Below, piece by piece: positions 7,299 to 16,272 of a stretch of 64,000 nucleotides of DNA. The translations under genes and the position numbers were made by a program. Below the pieces are notes generated by a model. That model did no database searches and had not been told where the DNA came from. It saw only the letters and a list, made by a program, of their open reading frames with translations. This DNA is from Hamadaea tsunoensis DSM 44101 (GTDB lineage: Bacteria > Actinomycetota > Actinomycetes > Mycobacteriales > Micromonosporaceae): positions 186,001 to 250,000 of the forward strand of contig NZ_AUAX01000016.1 of the NCBI RefSeq assembly GCF_000428945.1, read 5' to 3'. Numbering within the stretch: the first letter of the stretch is position 1; each line of letters begins with the position of its first letter.

Positions 7299-10226
7299 GT
7301 GATAGCCACCCGTACCGTGAAGGTCCTCTACCCGGCCGTGATGGTCCTGCTGATCATCGCGTACTACACCATTGCCGGAGCACGGCCCTTCGTGCTGGTC
7401 ACGGTCGGCCTGGGCGGCGCTGCCGCGATCTTCGCCGGGCTGCGGACCTACCGCACCGACCGCTCGTCCGCGTGGGCCCTGCTCGCCGTCGCCGTCCTGC
7501 TCATGACCGCCGGGGAGTTCTCGTACGCCGTCCTGCGCGCCTGGCCGAACCGGGACATCGCGTACCCGGAGTTGCCGGACGTGTTCTTCGTGTCGGCGTA
7601 CATGCCGCTGGCGTTGGGGCTGATCCTGCTCGGGCGGCCGCGCGCACCGGCCAGGGACTGGCTGCTGGCGCTCGACACGATCGCGGTCGGGCTGGCGGCC
7701 ACCCTGCTCGTCTGGATCACGCTGGTCCGCCCCGCCGTGATCGACATGCACATGACCGGGCTGGCCAAGATCACGGCGATCGCCAGCAACGTCGGGTACG
7801 CCGCCGTGCTGGCCAGCGCCGTGCTCGTGGCGGCCGCCTGGCGGGCCAACGCCGCGCTGCGCGTACTGGGGGCGGCGCTGGCGGCGTTCCTGGTCTCGGA
7901 TTACCTGTACGGCGTCCGCGTCCTCGAGGGACTCCCGCAACCGGGCGTGCTGGCCGATCTCGGCTTCCTGCTGTTCTTCGGGCTGAGCGGGATGGCCGCC
8001 CTGATGCCGTCGATGCGGCTCGTCACCTCCCCCGCGTACGCGCGCAACCAGCTGGGCGGCGGCCGGCTGGCGATGGTCGCGGTCGGGCTGCTGGTCGCGC
8101 CGACCGCGCTGCTCGTGGCGGCCACCTCCGGCCCGGTACGCATCGGCGTCGCGATCGGGCTCACCGCCGCCTCGATCGGGCTGCTGATCGTGGTGCGGAT
8201 CGCGTTGTCGACGGCCGCGTACCAGCAGAAGGCCGCCCGGGAGAAGTCGCTGCGGACGGCCTCGCGGGCGCTGATGCTGGCGCCCGACCGGACAGCGGTG
8301 GTGGCCGGGGTGACGGCGGCCCTGCACGACCTGGTTCCCGACGAGCCGACCGGCGTCCTGATCCTGCCACCGGGTGAGCGGCCGGGCGAGCCGCCGGCCG
8401 GCGGGCTGCCGATGGACCTGCGCGAGGGCGAGCCGCCGACGGACATCGGGACGATCGTGTTCACCGGGCCGCAGGCGACGCTGGGCGAGCTGATGCCGAC
8501 GCTGCGCGCGCTGGCCGATCAGACCGCGTCGGCGTTCGTGCGGGTGTCCGCGGTCGCGGAGCTGGCCGCCAAGGAGCGCGAGCGCTACTTCCGGACGCTG
8601 GTGCTGACCAGCGCGGACGTGATCCTGATCAGCAAGCAGGGCATGGTCACGTACGCGACTCCGTCGGCGCACGCCCTGTTCGGCCTGGACGTGCTCGGTG
8701 CGGACTTCGACGACCTGGTGACATCGGTGGAACCGCGGGCCGAGCAGGCGGGCTGGCCGGACGTCGTCAGCGCCGAGGAGGGCGAGATCGACCGTCCGGG
8801 TGGGACGATCACGGTCCTGGTCCACCGCCGGGACCTGCGGGGCGACCCGACCGTCGGCGGGGTGGTCACCACGCTGCGCGACGTCACCGCCGAGCGCGAC
8901 CTGCGGCGCGACCTCGCCCACCGGGCCAGCCACGACGTCGTCACCGGGCTCGGCAACCCGCAGCTGTTCCAGGAGGCCCTCGACGAGGCCGTGCGGACCC
9001 CCGGCACGGCCGTCCTTTTCATCGACATCGACGACTTCAAGCTGGTCAACGACACGTACGGGCACACCGTCGGGGACCAGCTGCTGATCGCCGTCGCGCA
9101 CCGCATCGAGACCTGCGTCGGCCCGGCCGATCTCGCCGCACGCATCGGCGGCGACGAGTTCGCGGTCATCCTCGGCGAGGTCGGCGACGTCGCGACCGCC
9201 CGCCGCGTCGCGCAGCACCTCGCCGATCTGCTGGCCCGGCCGGTGGTCACCGACGGAACCGTCATCGACGGGCACGCGAGCATCGGTCTGGCGTACGCGT
9301 CGCGGCGGGGGCGCGCCGAGGATCTCGTCCGGGAGGCCGACATCGCCCTGTACGCGGCCAAGTCGAGCGGCAAGGGCCGGTGGCGGCAGTACGACAGGGA
9401 GATGGACACGCCGAGCCGCAAGCACGCCGCGACCGGGCGCCGGTTGCAGGCGGCCATGGAGTCCGGCGCGCTGACCTTGTTCTACCAGCCGATCGTGGAG
9501 CTGGAGTCGGGTGAGCCGGTCGGACTGGAGGCGCTGCTGCGGCTGCACGACGACGACGGCGACGGCGAACCGATGACGCCGCCGCAGATCGTCGCGGCGG
9601 CCGAGAGCACCGGCCTGATCGGGTACCTCGGCGAGTGGATCCTCGGCCGGGCCCTGGCCGACCTGCCCCGCTTCCAGCTGCCCGGGCTCGACGTCCACGC
9701 CGACGGCTGCTACGTCAGCGTGAACGTGTCGGCCCGGCAGTTGCGCCAGCCCGACTTCCTCGCGGCCGTGCGCCGCCGGCTGGCGGTCAGCGGCGCCGAT
9801 CCGCGGCTGCTCGTCCTGGAGATCACGGAGAACGTCGTGATCGAGAACGACGACCAGCGGTCCTGGGACTACCTCAACGAACTGCACCGGCAGGGCATTC
9901 GCATCGCCGTCGACGACTACGGCACGGGATACGCGTCCCTGAGCTATCTGCGCCAGCCGAGTGTCGGCATCGTGAAGATCGACCGGTCGATGCTGCGCGG
10001 TGTCGACGAGCGGACGCGGACGTTGATCGAGGGAGTCAGCGCGACCCTGCGCGGGCTCGGCATCGACCAGATCGCCGAGGGCATCGAAACGGAGGCGGCG
10101 CGCGACGTGCTCATCGCCGCCGGCTGCCCGTACGGCCAGGGGTATCTCTACGCCCGGCCCATGCCGGCCGACGAGGCGGTGGAGTGGCTGCGCGATCACA
10201 AGCGCGGCAACGCATCGGCGGGGTGA
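7299..10226 (+). CDS. Membrane-bound GGDEF-EAL protein (c-di-GMP synthesis and breakdown)
   Basis: 975 residues. Order: eight to ten membrane helices (residues 1-310), a coiled linker, a degenerate GAF-like stretch, a PAS domain (about 430-530), GGDEF domain with intact GGDEF at 617-621, and EAL domain. The EAL motif is intact at 744-746, with EITENVV, VDDYGTGYASLSYLRQ, KIDRSML and AEGIETEA also present. Both active sites therefore look competent, so the protein could be bifunctional with the membrane/PAS part setting direction. In filamentous actinomycetes c-di-GMP controls development through BldD. A TAGCGT box lies just upstream of the GTG; the next GTG at 7317 is a possible alternative start. 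The spacer before it (7064-7298) holds the inverted repeat at 7110-7183. Confidence 0.93.
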   Translation: MIATRTVKVLYPAVMVLLIIAYYTIAGARPFVLVTVGLGGAAAIFAGLRTYRTDRSSAWALLAVAVLLMTAGEFSYAVLRAWPNRDIAYPELPDVFFVSAYMPLALGLILLGRPRAPARDWLLALDTIAVGLAATLLVWITLVRPAVIDMHMTGLAKITAIASNVGYAAVLASAVLVAAAWRANAALRVLGAALAAFLVSDYLYGVRVLEGLPQPGVLADLGFLLFFGLSGMAALMPSMRLVTSPAYARNQLGGGRLAMVAVGLLVAPTALLVAATSGPVRIGVAIGLTAASIGLLIVVRIALSTAAYQQKAAREKSLRTASRALMLAPDRTAVVAGVTAALHDLVPDEPTGVLILPPGERPGEPPAGGLPMDLREGEPPTDIGTIVFTGPQATLGELMPTLRALADQTASAFVRVSAVAELAAKERERYFRTLVLTSADVILISKQGMVTYATPSAHALFGLDVLGADFDDLVTSVEPRAEQAGWPDVVSAEEGEIDRPGGTITVLVHRRDLRGDPTVGGVVTTLRDVTAERDLRRDLAHRASHDVVTGLGNPQLFQEALDEAVRTPGTAVLFIDIDDFKLVNDTYGHTVGDQLLIAVAHRIETCVGPADLAARIGGDEFAVILGEVGDVATARRVAQHLADLLARPVVTDGTVIDGHASIGLAYASRRGRAEDLVREADIALYAAKSSGKGRWRQYDREMDTPSRKHAATGRRLQAAMESGALTLFYQPIVELESGEPVGLEALLRLHDDDGDGEPMTPPQIVAAAESTGLIGYLGEWILGRALADLPRFQLPGLDVHADGCYVSVNVSARQLRQPDFLAAVRRRLAVSGADPRLLVLEITENVVIENDDQRSWDYLNELHRQGIRIAVDDYGTGYASLSYLRQPSVGIVKIDRSMLRGVDERTRTLIEGVSATLRGLGIDQIAEGIETEAARDVLIAAGCPYGQGYLYARPMPADEAVEWLRDHKRGNASAG

Positions 10227-10265
10227 CCCGAGCCGGCCGGCCGGCACGGTCGATCCAGAAACCTC

Positions 10266-10314
10266 AGTAGCAGCACGGTTGGAGTAGCTGCATGAGCTTG
10301 AGTAGTTGCATGAG
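10266..10314. repeat. Three imperfect 17-18 nt direct repeats
   Basis: AGTAGCAGCA (10266), AGTAGCTGCATGAG (10283) and AGTAGTTGCATGAG (10301) start 17 and 18 nt apart. They lie just after the GGDEF-EAL gene and immediately before a hairpin at 10318-10351. They could be stacked half-sites for a regulator or part of a structured leader. Confidence 0.55.
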
Positions 10315-10317
10315 TAA

Positions 10318-10351
10318 GGCTCGGCATCCCACGGGGGAAGGACGCCGAGCC
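10318..10351. other. Two-level hairpin: terminator or structured RNA
   Basis: An outer perfect 8-bp stem, GGCTCGGC/GCCGAGCC, encloses a second pairing of TCCC with GGGA. It follows the 17-18 nt repeats and precedes an unusually AT-rich tract (10352-10512) with no convincing gene. It may end the GGDEF-EAL transcript, or be part of a small RNA or leader for the GPP34 gene. Confidence 0.5.
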
Positions 10352-10612
10352 GTTGTATTAAGAACACCACACTCGCCTCGTTCGCGCCAGTCCTCCGCAT
10401 GCCATTTTTCTTCGGAGATCATCTCCGGGACGACTCCGCTATGTGGACGATCCGCACTACTCGTTCGACGCATTCACGTCACACATTTACTCATAGACCA
10501 CATTCAACGAAACCGCATTCGCCGCTAGAGTGTGGTGGTTCCCCACGCGGGCCGCGTACCCCGGCGCCCCCGCAGTGGTCGCGACCCTCCGATACCCCAT
10601 GGGAAGGTGCGC

Positions 10613-11248
10613 ATGCCCGGCCCCGATCTCGCGTACGCCGCCCGCCCCACCACCTGCCCGGCCCACCGGATCGCCGACGAGTTCTGGTTGCTGGCACACG
10701 ATTCCGCCGGCCGGCCGCTGCCCTCGACCCGGACACTCGAACTCGGGCTGGCCGCCGCCGTCCTCGCCGAACTGCTCGTCGAGCAGCGCATCGACCTCAC
10801 CGCCGGGCCGGTCGTGCCGGTCGGCGGCCGGCGTCCGGAAGAGACGGTCGCCCGGTCGGCGTACGACCTGATCGACGGCGAGCCGCGCCACCCGGTCTCG
10901 GCGTGGCTGCCGCGGTTGGCCGGACCCGCCGCGCTGGCGGTGCCCCGGCGCCTGACCGCCGGCGAGCCGCCCGCACCGTGGCTGCCCGCCCGCCTGCTCG
11001 GCCGGCCGGCCTCCGCCACCGGCGCCCGGCTGCGGCAGGGACTGCGTGGTCAGCGGTGGCTGGCCGGCACCGACGTGATCGTGGCGGCGCTGGCCTGGGC
11101 CACCGGGCTCGACCGCGACCTGCTGCGCTGGGCCGGGCGGCCGGCGCGACAGTTCCATGAGGACGAGCGGGCCGGGCTGCCGGGACCGATCCGGCGGCTC
11201 GCGGTGGACACGCACCGCACGGTCGGAACGATCAGCGGCATCCGCTGA
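10613..11248 (+). CDS. GPP34 (GOLPH3/VPS74-like) family protein
   Basis: 211 residues. The N-terminal block RIADEFWLLAHDSAGRPLP followed by LGLAAAVLAELL is the hallmark of actinobacterial GPP34 proteins. These share a fold with eukaryotic GOLPH3, which binds phosphoinositides on Golgi membranes. The bacterial role is not established; a peripheral membrane or lipid-binding role is inferred from the family. The ATG at 10613 has GGGAAGGTG upstream. A TAGAGT box near 10514 would give a leader of roughly 90 nt. The gene ends 38 bp before the stop of a convergent gene. Confidence 0.8.
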   Translation: MPGPDLAYAARPTTCPAHRIADEFWLLAHDSAGRPLPSTRTLELGLAAAVLAELLVEQRIDLTAGPVVPVGGRRPEETVARSAYDLIDGEPRHPVSAWLPRLAGPAALAVPRRLTAGEPPAPWLPARLLGRPASATGARLRQGLRGQRWLAGTDVIVAALAWATGLDRDLLRWAGRPARQFHEDERAGLPGPIRRLAVDTHRTVGTISGIR

Positions 11249-11286
11249 GCAGTACTCCGCTGTTCAGTAATCCTCGGTACTGATCG

Positions 11287-12486
11287 TCACTCCGCGCCGA
11301 CGAACCACGAGTCGCCGCCGACCACGGCATTCCACGACGACGAGTCGCGTTCGGCCGCCGCCACCGACCGCGCGGCCAGATCCGGCCCGATGCCCGTGCG
11401 CTCCGCGCACCACCGCACCCAGCTGGGCAGGATCCGCGCGACCGCCGGTAGCTCGTCGGCCGGCCACTCCACCGCGATGAGGTCCTGCAAGAGCCGGACG
11501 CGATGCGGCGAGCAGGCCAGGCGCGCGTACTCCAGGCTGCCTTCCAGCCACGCGTCGACGACGTCGCGCAGCAGCGGCTCCCCGGCGGCGGGGTCGTCAC
11601 GGTCGGCGCACCACTGCGCGAAGCCGGCCAGGAACGGCTCGGCGTCGACACTCTCGGACAGCTCCCTTTCCCACCGGCTGACCGGCACCTCGGCCGGGCT
11701 CGCCGCCATCCAGAAGTCCTGGATGCGGCGGCGGGCGCGGAAGTACTCGTCCATCATCGCCCGCGGCTCGTCGCCCATGATGCCGAACTCGGTGTGCGCG
11801 CGCAGCAGGTCCGCGAGCACCGCCAGGTCCGCCGGCTCCGGCCGGGCCGCCCCGGCCGCCGCGGATCCGGCGAGGTCACGCCAGACCGCCGCCGCCTCCT
11901 CGGCGTCCCGGCAGACCCGCCCGCCGACCACGGCCATCCCTCCCGAGCAGGCGTCCACGTCGATCACGTAGACCTCACCGGTCCCGGACCGGTCCATGTA
12001 CGCGCAGTCCAGGATGACGCCGAAGCGCGTGCCGTACGCGTCCCGCAGCACCTGGGCGGTCCCGGTCGGACGGATCAGGATGGTCTGCAGGATCCAGCGC
12101 GGTTCGGCGTACCCCTCGTTCGTCAGGTCGCCGAGACGGTCGAGGGCGTTGCCGGCCACCTCGTTCGCGGCGATGGCCGTGATACCGCACAGCAGCCGCG
12201 CGGCCGCGGACGACGGCACCCCGGCCGCCGCCTCGATCACCGTCGCCAGCCAGTTGTCGAGCTGGAATCCCTCGTTCTGCCGCTGGACCTCGGCATACAG
12301 GACGCCGCCGAGCAGTTCGGCCGTCGCCTGCTCCAGCTGCCCGGGCGTCTGCGCCGCGAGCAGCTCATCCATGCCGGCGAGGACGGCGGCGGTCGCGTCG
12401 GACCACCACGGCCAGGTACGCGGACCGGCCGGGCGACGCGTACGGCGCTGCTTCTTCGGCTTGCGCTTGCGGGAAACCGGGGACAC
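11287..12486 (-). CDS. Uncharacterised protein with basic N-terminus
   Basis: 399 residues from GTG 12486 (protein begins MSPVSRKRKPKKQRRTRR); a longer frame to 12519 lacks typical coding bias. The first 20 residues are strongly basic, which could bind nucleic acid. The rest is soluble and mainly helical, with several Trp-rich segments (FWMAASPAEVPVSRWERELSE, WCADRDDPAAGEPLL). I recognise no family. It lies downstream of another unknown gene on the same strand, separated by a hairpin, so it probably has its own promoter. Confidence 0.75.
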   Translation of the reverse strand: MSPVSRKRKPKKQRRTRRPAGPRTWPWWSDATAAVLAGMDELLAAQTPGQLEQATAELLGGVLYAEVQRQNEGFQLDNWLATVIEAAAGVPSSAAARLLCGITAIAANEVAGNALDRLGDLTNEGYAEPRWILQTILIRPTGTAQVLRDAYGTRFGVILDCAYMDRSGTGEVYVIDVDACSGGMAVVGGRVCRDAEEAAAVWRDLAGSAAAGAARPEPADLAVLADLLRAHTEFGIMGDEPRAMMDEYFRARRRIQDFWMAASPAEVPVSRWERELSESVDAEPFLAGFAQWCADRDDPAAGEPLLRDVVDAWLEGSLEYARLACSPHRVRLLQDLIAVEWPADELPAVARILPSWVRWCAERTGIGPDLAARSVAAAERDSSSWNAVVGGDSWFVGAE

Positions 12487-12511
12487 CCGGCGACCGTACC
12501 GGATGCCGCGG

Positions 12512-12570
12512 CGGCACACCGGAATCGGCTGCCGCCGGGCGCGTCCGGGTGGCGGCCGACTCCGGTGCCG
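12512..12570. terminator. Imperfect long hairpin between two minus-strand genes
   Basis: CGGCACACCGGAATCGGC...GCCGCC pairs with GGCGGCCGACTCCGGTGCCG with a few mismatches. It sits just after the stop of the gene at 12583-13446 and before the start of the next minus-strand gene, as expected for a terminator. Confidence 0.55.
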
Positions 12571-12582
12571 TCCGCCGTCCGA

Positions 12583-13446
12583 TCAGGACCGCCGCAGGCG
12601 GTAGTGCAGGCGTACCACGGGAATGCGCCACAGCCGCAGATCGTGATCGGTACGCACGTCGCCGTCCGCGTCGACGTACAGGTGGAAATGCTCGGCGATC
12701 GGGATCCGCCGGGCCCGGACCGTGCCGTCCCCGCCGCGCAGCACCAGGTACGCCCCGTCCCCGCCGAACCGGCCGAGCGGCGAATGCAGGTGCAGCCCGC
12801 CGTCATCGGCGTTGGACGGGCGCAGGAACACCTGCAGCGAGCCGAGCGGCAGCGGGAAGGCGACCCGGACGCTCGGCTGGTCGCGCCGCGGCACGGTACG
12901 CGTCCCGTACAGGCCGCTGTAGGTGGTCCGCCCGGTCTTGCGCATGGTACGCAGCCACGCGGCCCCCACCACGGCACCGGCCTCGTCGTGCACGTGCACG
13001 ACCGCGCTGTCCATGCCGAACGAGACGTCCAACGGCCGCATCGGCAGGCTCAACTGCTGCAGCCGGTTGCTCAGCAGGCCGGAGATCAGCCGCCCGAACG
13101 GCCACGCGAAGGCCGACCACTCGCTCCATAGATCCAGCCGCCACGCCCCGGCGTGCTCGTAGAAGTCGGCGATCCGCGGGTCGACCAGGTTCGGGTCGAA
13201 ATCCGTCCCGGCCAGATCCTTCATGCTCACCAGCAGCCCGTGCTCCGGTCCGGTGGAGACGGTTCCGCCGATCTCCCGCGCGTACTCCTCGACCCAGCCG
13301 TGGCCCACGAAGTAGCGCCCGGCGGCAGGTCCGGTCAGCCAGCCCGCCTCCGCCGCCGGTACGCGACGACTGGTCAACCTGGTCAGGAAACGGCCGAGAA
13401 GATCAAGGGGGTGCGCGCGGGGGCGACGGGGAGCGTCCGGAATCAT
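12583..13446 (-). CDS. Uncharacterised protein, 287 aa
   Basis: The ATG at 13446 gives a protein beginning MIPDAPRRPRAHPLDLLGRF. A TACCGT box lies 8 nt upstream, so the transcript may be leaderless. There is no signal peptide or clear membrane helix. The C-terminal half is predicted to be beta-rich (SVRVAFPLPLGSLQVFLRPS, HLHSPLGRFGGDGAYLVLRG, HFHLYVDADGDVRTDHDLRLW). Actinobacterial proteins of this kind are annotated only as hypothetical. It is divergent from the ATP-grasp gene at 13533, and the 86-bp spacer must hold both promoters. Confidence 0.78.
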   Translation of the reverse strand: MIPDAPRRPRAHPLDLLGRFLTRLTSRRVPAAEAGWLTGPAAGRYFVGHGWVEEYAREIGGTVSTGPEHGLLVSMKDLAGTDFDPNLVDPRIADFYEHAGAWRLDLWSEWSAFAWPFGRLISGLLSNRLQQLSLPMRPLDVSFGMDSAVVHVHDEAGAVVGAAWLRTMRKTGRTTYSGLYGTRTVPRRDQPSVRVAFPLPLGSLQVFLRPSNADDGGLHLHSPLGRFGGDGAYLVLRGGDGTVRARRIPIAEHFHLYVDADGDVRTDHDLRLWRIPVVRLHYRLRRS

Positions 13447-13532
13447 GCGCGGCACGGTACCGGTTAGGCTGCGACTTCGCTGACCGGATGATCGGCTGCT
13501 GGGATCGGCTACGGGGAAAGGCGTACAGGCGA

Positions 13533-14363
13533 ATGATGATCTTTCCGAGTGACCCGCTGCGCCCGCGGCGCCCCGACGAGCATTTCGCCGCGGAGGCCGC
13601 GGCCGCACGCGATCTGGGTGAGACTGTCGCGCTGGTGGACCACGACGCGCTCGCACGGGGCGACGCGGACCAGGCGGTACGCGGCGTGCCCGCGGGCGAG
13701 GCGGTCTATCGCGGCTGGATGCTCAGCGCCGACCGGTACGCGCAGTTCGCCGCGGCGCTGGAACAACGCGATGCCCGGCTGCGGACGACGGCGGCCGATT
13801 ACCGCCGCGCGCACGAACTGCCGGGCTGGTACGCCGCGCTCACGGACGTCACCCCGGCGAGCGCGTGGACGCGGGGTGACGGGCGCGACGAGTTCGACGC
13901 CGCCCGGGCGCGACTCGGGCCGGGCGCGGCGGTCCTGCGCGACTACAGCAAGTCCATGAAGCACCATTGGCACGAGGCGATGTACATCCCGGACACCGGC
14001 GACGAGGCGGCGGCCTGGCGGGTGGCGAGCCGGTTCCGCGCACTGCGCGAGGACGAGTTCGCGGGCGGCTTCGTCCTGCGCGCCTTCGAGAACTTCGCCT
14101 CGGCCGAGGTGCGCACCTGGTGGCGCGACGGCCGCCAGGTCCTGTGCGGCGCCCATCCCGACACCCCGGCGGACCTGCCGCCCGAAGACCTCGACACCGG
14201 CTGGCTCGCGCCGCGGATCGCCGCGCTCGCGCTCCCGTTCGTCACCGCAGATCTTGTACGCCGCGCGGACGGCACCTGGCGGGTCGTGGAGATCGGCGAC
14301 GGTCAGGTGAGCGACCGCCCGGTCTCGCTCGACGCGACGGAGTTCCTGGCCGCGATCCGATGA
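13533..14363 (+). CDS. ATP-grasp domain protein (DUF4343-like)
   Basis: 276 residues. It shows the late ATP-grasp landmarks: AAVLRDYSKSMKHHWHEAMYI (nucleotide/metal loop), GGFVLRAFENF, and a closing FVTADLVRRADGTWRVVEIGDGQVSD with the metal-binding acidic residue in VVEIGDGQ. Enzymes of this fold join a carboxylate to an amine or thiol using ATP, but several relatives are uncharacterised. Two adjacent ATG codons (13533, 13536) are possible starts; there is no clear ribosome binding site. Confidence 0.75.
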   Translation: MMIFPSDPLRPRRPDEHFAAEAAAARDLGETVALVDHDALARGDADQAVRGVPAGEAVYRGWMLSADRYAQFAAALEQRDARLRTTAADYRRAHELPGWYAALTDVTPASAWTRGDGRDEFDAARARLGPGAAVLRDYSKSMKHHWHEAMYIPDTGDEAAAWRVASRFRALREDEFAGGFVLRAFENFASAEVRTWWRDGRQVLCGAHPDTPADLPPEDLDTGWLAPRIAALALPFVTADLVRRADGTWRVVEIGDGQVSDRPVSLDATEFLAAIR

Positions 14364-14382
14364 GGAGGCGGGCCGGCGAAGA

Positions 14383-14592
14383 TCAGTACGGCGCCTTACC
14401 GGCCAGCAGGTAGAGCGGGATGCCGACCGGGAACGCGAAAACGATCATCATTTTCCAGCCCGTACGCGTGAACAGCCGCAGCCGGCCGTCCGGCGTCCGC
14501 GCGAGGTCGGCGAGGCAGCGCAGGATGATCACGGCCATTCCGCCCAGGACGGCGACCATGAGCACGATCGCCACGAACTGCTGTGGGGTCAC
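14383..14592 (-). CDS. Small membrane protein with PLDc_N-like domain
   Basis: 69 residues, GTG start. Two membrane helices (about 6-26 and 45-65) flank a basic cytoplasmic loop, CLADLARTPDGRLRLFTRTG. The second helix ends VFAFPVGIPLYLLAGK. This arrangement is that of the phospholipase-D nuclease N-terminal (PLDNc) two-helix domain, seen alone in many small actinobacterial membrane proteins. It is convergent with the ATP-grasp gene (20-bp gap). Confidence 0.7.
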   Translation of the reverse strand: MTPQQFVAIVLMVAVLGGMAVIILRCLADLARTPDGRLRLFTRTGWKMMIVFAFPVGIPLYLLAGKAPY

Positions 14593-14655
14593 CCGCCATG
14601 CGTAGCATGATCCGGGCCGAAACGGGTACAGCCCTGATCACAGGGAGGGTACGTC

Positions 14656-15051
14656 ATGGCTGAATCCACCGCCGAACTCATCCGCACAGCCTCCGGCCAG
14701 GTCAGCACCCTGGTACGCGACGAGCTGCGGCTGGCCCGCGCGGAGCTCACGCAGAAGGCACGGGACGCCGGGCTCGGGGCCGGGCTGGTCGCCGGGGCCG
14801 CCATAGCGGTCTTCTACGGTGTGGGGGCGATCCTGGTCGCGGCCGGGCTGGGCCTGGCCGAGGCGATGCCGGGCTGGCTGGCGGCACTGATCGTGTTCGC
14901 CTTCCTCATCGTCGTGGCCGCCGTGCTCGGCTTGATCGCCCGGGCGCACTTCCGGCGGGCGACACCGGCCACGCCGCAGCGGACGATCGAATCCGTTCAC
15001 GCCGACATCGACGCCGTGGAGACGGCCGTACGCGAACGAGGTGCGCGATGA
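14656..15051 (+). CDS. Actinobacterial holin-X family membrane protein
   Basis: 131 residues. An amphipathic N-terminus (MAESTAELIRTASGQVSTLVRDE) is followed by a hairpin of two long hydrophobic helices (about 40-67 and 72-96) and a basic tail. This matches the putative Actinobacterial Holin-X, phage_holin_3_6 family, which is chromosomal in most actinomycetes. No lytic function is shown and no phage genes are nearby. GGGAGGGT lies before the ATG. Its stop overlaps the next start (ATGA), so it is co-translated with the DUF3618 protein. Confidence 0.82.
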   Translation: MAESTAELIRTASGQVSTLVRDELRLARAELTQKARDAGLGAGLVAGAAIAVFYGVGAILVAAGLGLAEAMPGWLAALIVFAFLIVVAAVLGLIARAHFRRATPATPQRTIESVHADIDAVETAVRERGAR

Positions 15052-15884
15052 CCCAGGACCCGACCGACCCCGATACGACCGAGCCCGATCCGGCGGTGTC
15101 CGATCCGGCTGTGTCCGATCCGGCGGTGTCCACGGACGACGTCTACCGGGCAGCGGGCTCACCGGCGGGACGGGCTCCCGCTCCGAAGGCAGCACGGCCC
15201 GCCGCGAAGCCGAAGGCGAACGGCGCGAAAGCCGGCACCAAGGGAAAGCCCGCCAGTGCCGGCGAAACAACCGTCAGCGCCAGCGGGAAGACCGGCAGCG
15301 CCAACGGGAGGGCCGCGAAACACGCGGCTCCCGCTCCCCCGCCGCAGGTGACGGCGGAATCGGGTCCGGAGCCGGTTCTGGAGCCCGCTGTGGAGGCTGT
15401 GGAGCCCGTTGTGGAGCCCGCTGTGAAGCCGGAGCCGGTGCCCGAGCCGAGCGTCGGCGAGCTGGCCGAACAGGTCCGGCTCGACCGCGCGGCCCTCGCG
15501 GACACCGTCGCCGCCCTGGCCGCCAAGGCCGACGTGAAGGCCCGTGCCACCGAGAAGGCGCACGACGTCAAGGCGAAGGCCGCGGAGACCCTCGACAGCG
15601 TCGTCGAAGTGGTCAAGGCGAAGCTGCACACCGCGAGCACCCAGGCCGGTGACAAGACCACCCACGCCGGTGACAAGGTCGCCGAGCAGGCCGCCGGGAT
15701 CACCGCGGCCGCGGCCGCAGCGGGCACCGTGATCGCCGACCGGGCCGAGGACGTCGCGTACGAAGCGGCGGCGACGGCGGGGTCGCTGCGGGAACGCGTA
15801 CGCCGCAATCCCGTGCCGTACGCCGTCCTCGCCGCCGGAATCGTCGCCGCGATCGTCCTGCTGGCCCGGCGCCGCCGAGTTTGA
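15048..15884 (+). CDS. DUF3618 membrane-anchored protein with long low-complexity head
   Basis: 278 residues. The first 140 are disordered, rich in Pro/Ala/Lys, and include three exact DPAVS repeats (15087-15131) and a 12-nt repeat tract around 15375-15435. The DUF3618 block is EQVRLDRAALADTVAALAAKADVKAR, followed by a long Ala/Lys helix and a C-terminal membrane anchor (VLAAGIVAAIVLLARRRRV). DUF3618 proteins usually accompany holin-X proteins, as here, and are thought to sit at the membrane. The function is unknown. Confidence 0.82.
   Translation: MTQDPTDPDTTEPDPAVSDPAVSDPAVSTDDVYRAAGSPAGRAPAPKAARPAAKPKANGAKAGTKGKPASAGETTVSASGKTGSANGRAAKHAAPAPPPQVTAESGPEPVLEPAVEAVEPVVEPAVKPEPVPEPSVGELAEQVRLDRAALADTVAALAAKADVKARATEKAHDVKAKAAETLDSVVEVVKAKLHTASTQAGDKTTHAGDKVAEQAAGITAAAAAAGTVIADRAEDVAYEAAATAGSLRERVRRNPVPYAVLAAGIVAAIVLLARRRRV
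15087..15131 (+). repeat. Three 15-nt tandem repeats, in frame
   Basis: GATCCGGCGGTGTCC, GATCCGGCTGTGTCC, GATCCGGCGGTGTCC encode DPAVS three times at the N-terminus of the DUF3618 protein. It belongs to the window-wide set of short tandem arrays. Confidence 0.9.
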
Positions 15885-15912
15885 CCTGCCCGAACCGGGG
15901 TACGCGACGCTC

Positions 15913-16272
15913 ATGGACCGTGGAAACAGCAAGCACTCACCTCGCCTCGACGACGAGATGGCCCACGAGACCCAGGGCTACACGCAGGGCGCGGGCTCGG
16001 GCTCGCGGGCCGAGGATTGGCGGGCACCCGAGCCGCCCGCCGACGGCGAGCCGGAGCCCGCCGCCATCCTCGACCAGGACGAGGACGGGCTGTCCCGCCT
16101 CGGCCGGTTCGTGCCGCGTACCTGCCTGCCGGGCAGTCCGGCGCGGTTGCGGACGGGCGCCGAGCGGCTGCGGGCGCCCGACGACGTCCTCGAACAACTC
16201 GACCGCCTCGATCCCGGCCGCACCTACACCACCATCGCCGAGATGTGGCAGGAGCTCAGTACGGCTCAGTGA
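15913..16272 (+). CDS. DUF2795-domain protein
   Basis: 119 residues, beginning MDRGNSKHSPRLDDEMAHET, the usual opening of actinobacterial DUF2795 proteins. The C-terminal block (LRAPDDVLEQLDRLDPGRTY) is the DUF2795 helical core. It is soluble and acidic in the middle. The function is unknown. The last 7 bp overlap the 3' end of the convergent baeRF gene. Confidence 0.75.
   Translation: MDRGNSKHSPRLDDEMAHETQGYTQGAGSGSRAEDWRAPEPPADGEPEPAAILDQDEDGLSRLGRFVPRTCLPGSPARLRTGAERLRAPDDVLEQLDRLDPGRTYTTIAEMWQELSTAQ

Noticed and set aside
7035-10400. 1121-codon minus-strand open frame opposite the GGDEF-EAL gene
   Set aside because: The GGDEF-EAL protein on the plus strand has intact catalytic motifs along its length. 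The antisense product is low complexity.
10264-10528. Small open frames through the repeat/hairpin spacer (one ends MQLLKLMQLLQPCCY on the minus strand)
   Set aside because: The repeats themselves create the apparent peptide. There is no ribosome binding site and no GC3 bias, so I treat the region as regulatory.
14656-15051. Prophage indicated by a holin-family gene
   Set aside because: Holin-X proteins are chromosomal in most actinomycetes. There is no lysin, integrase, structural or att-like sequence nearby.
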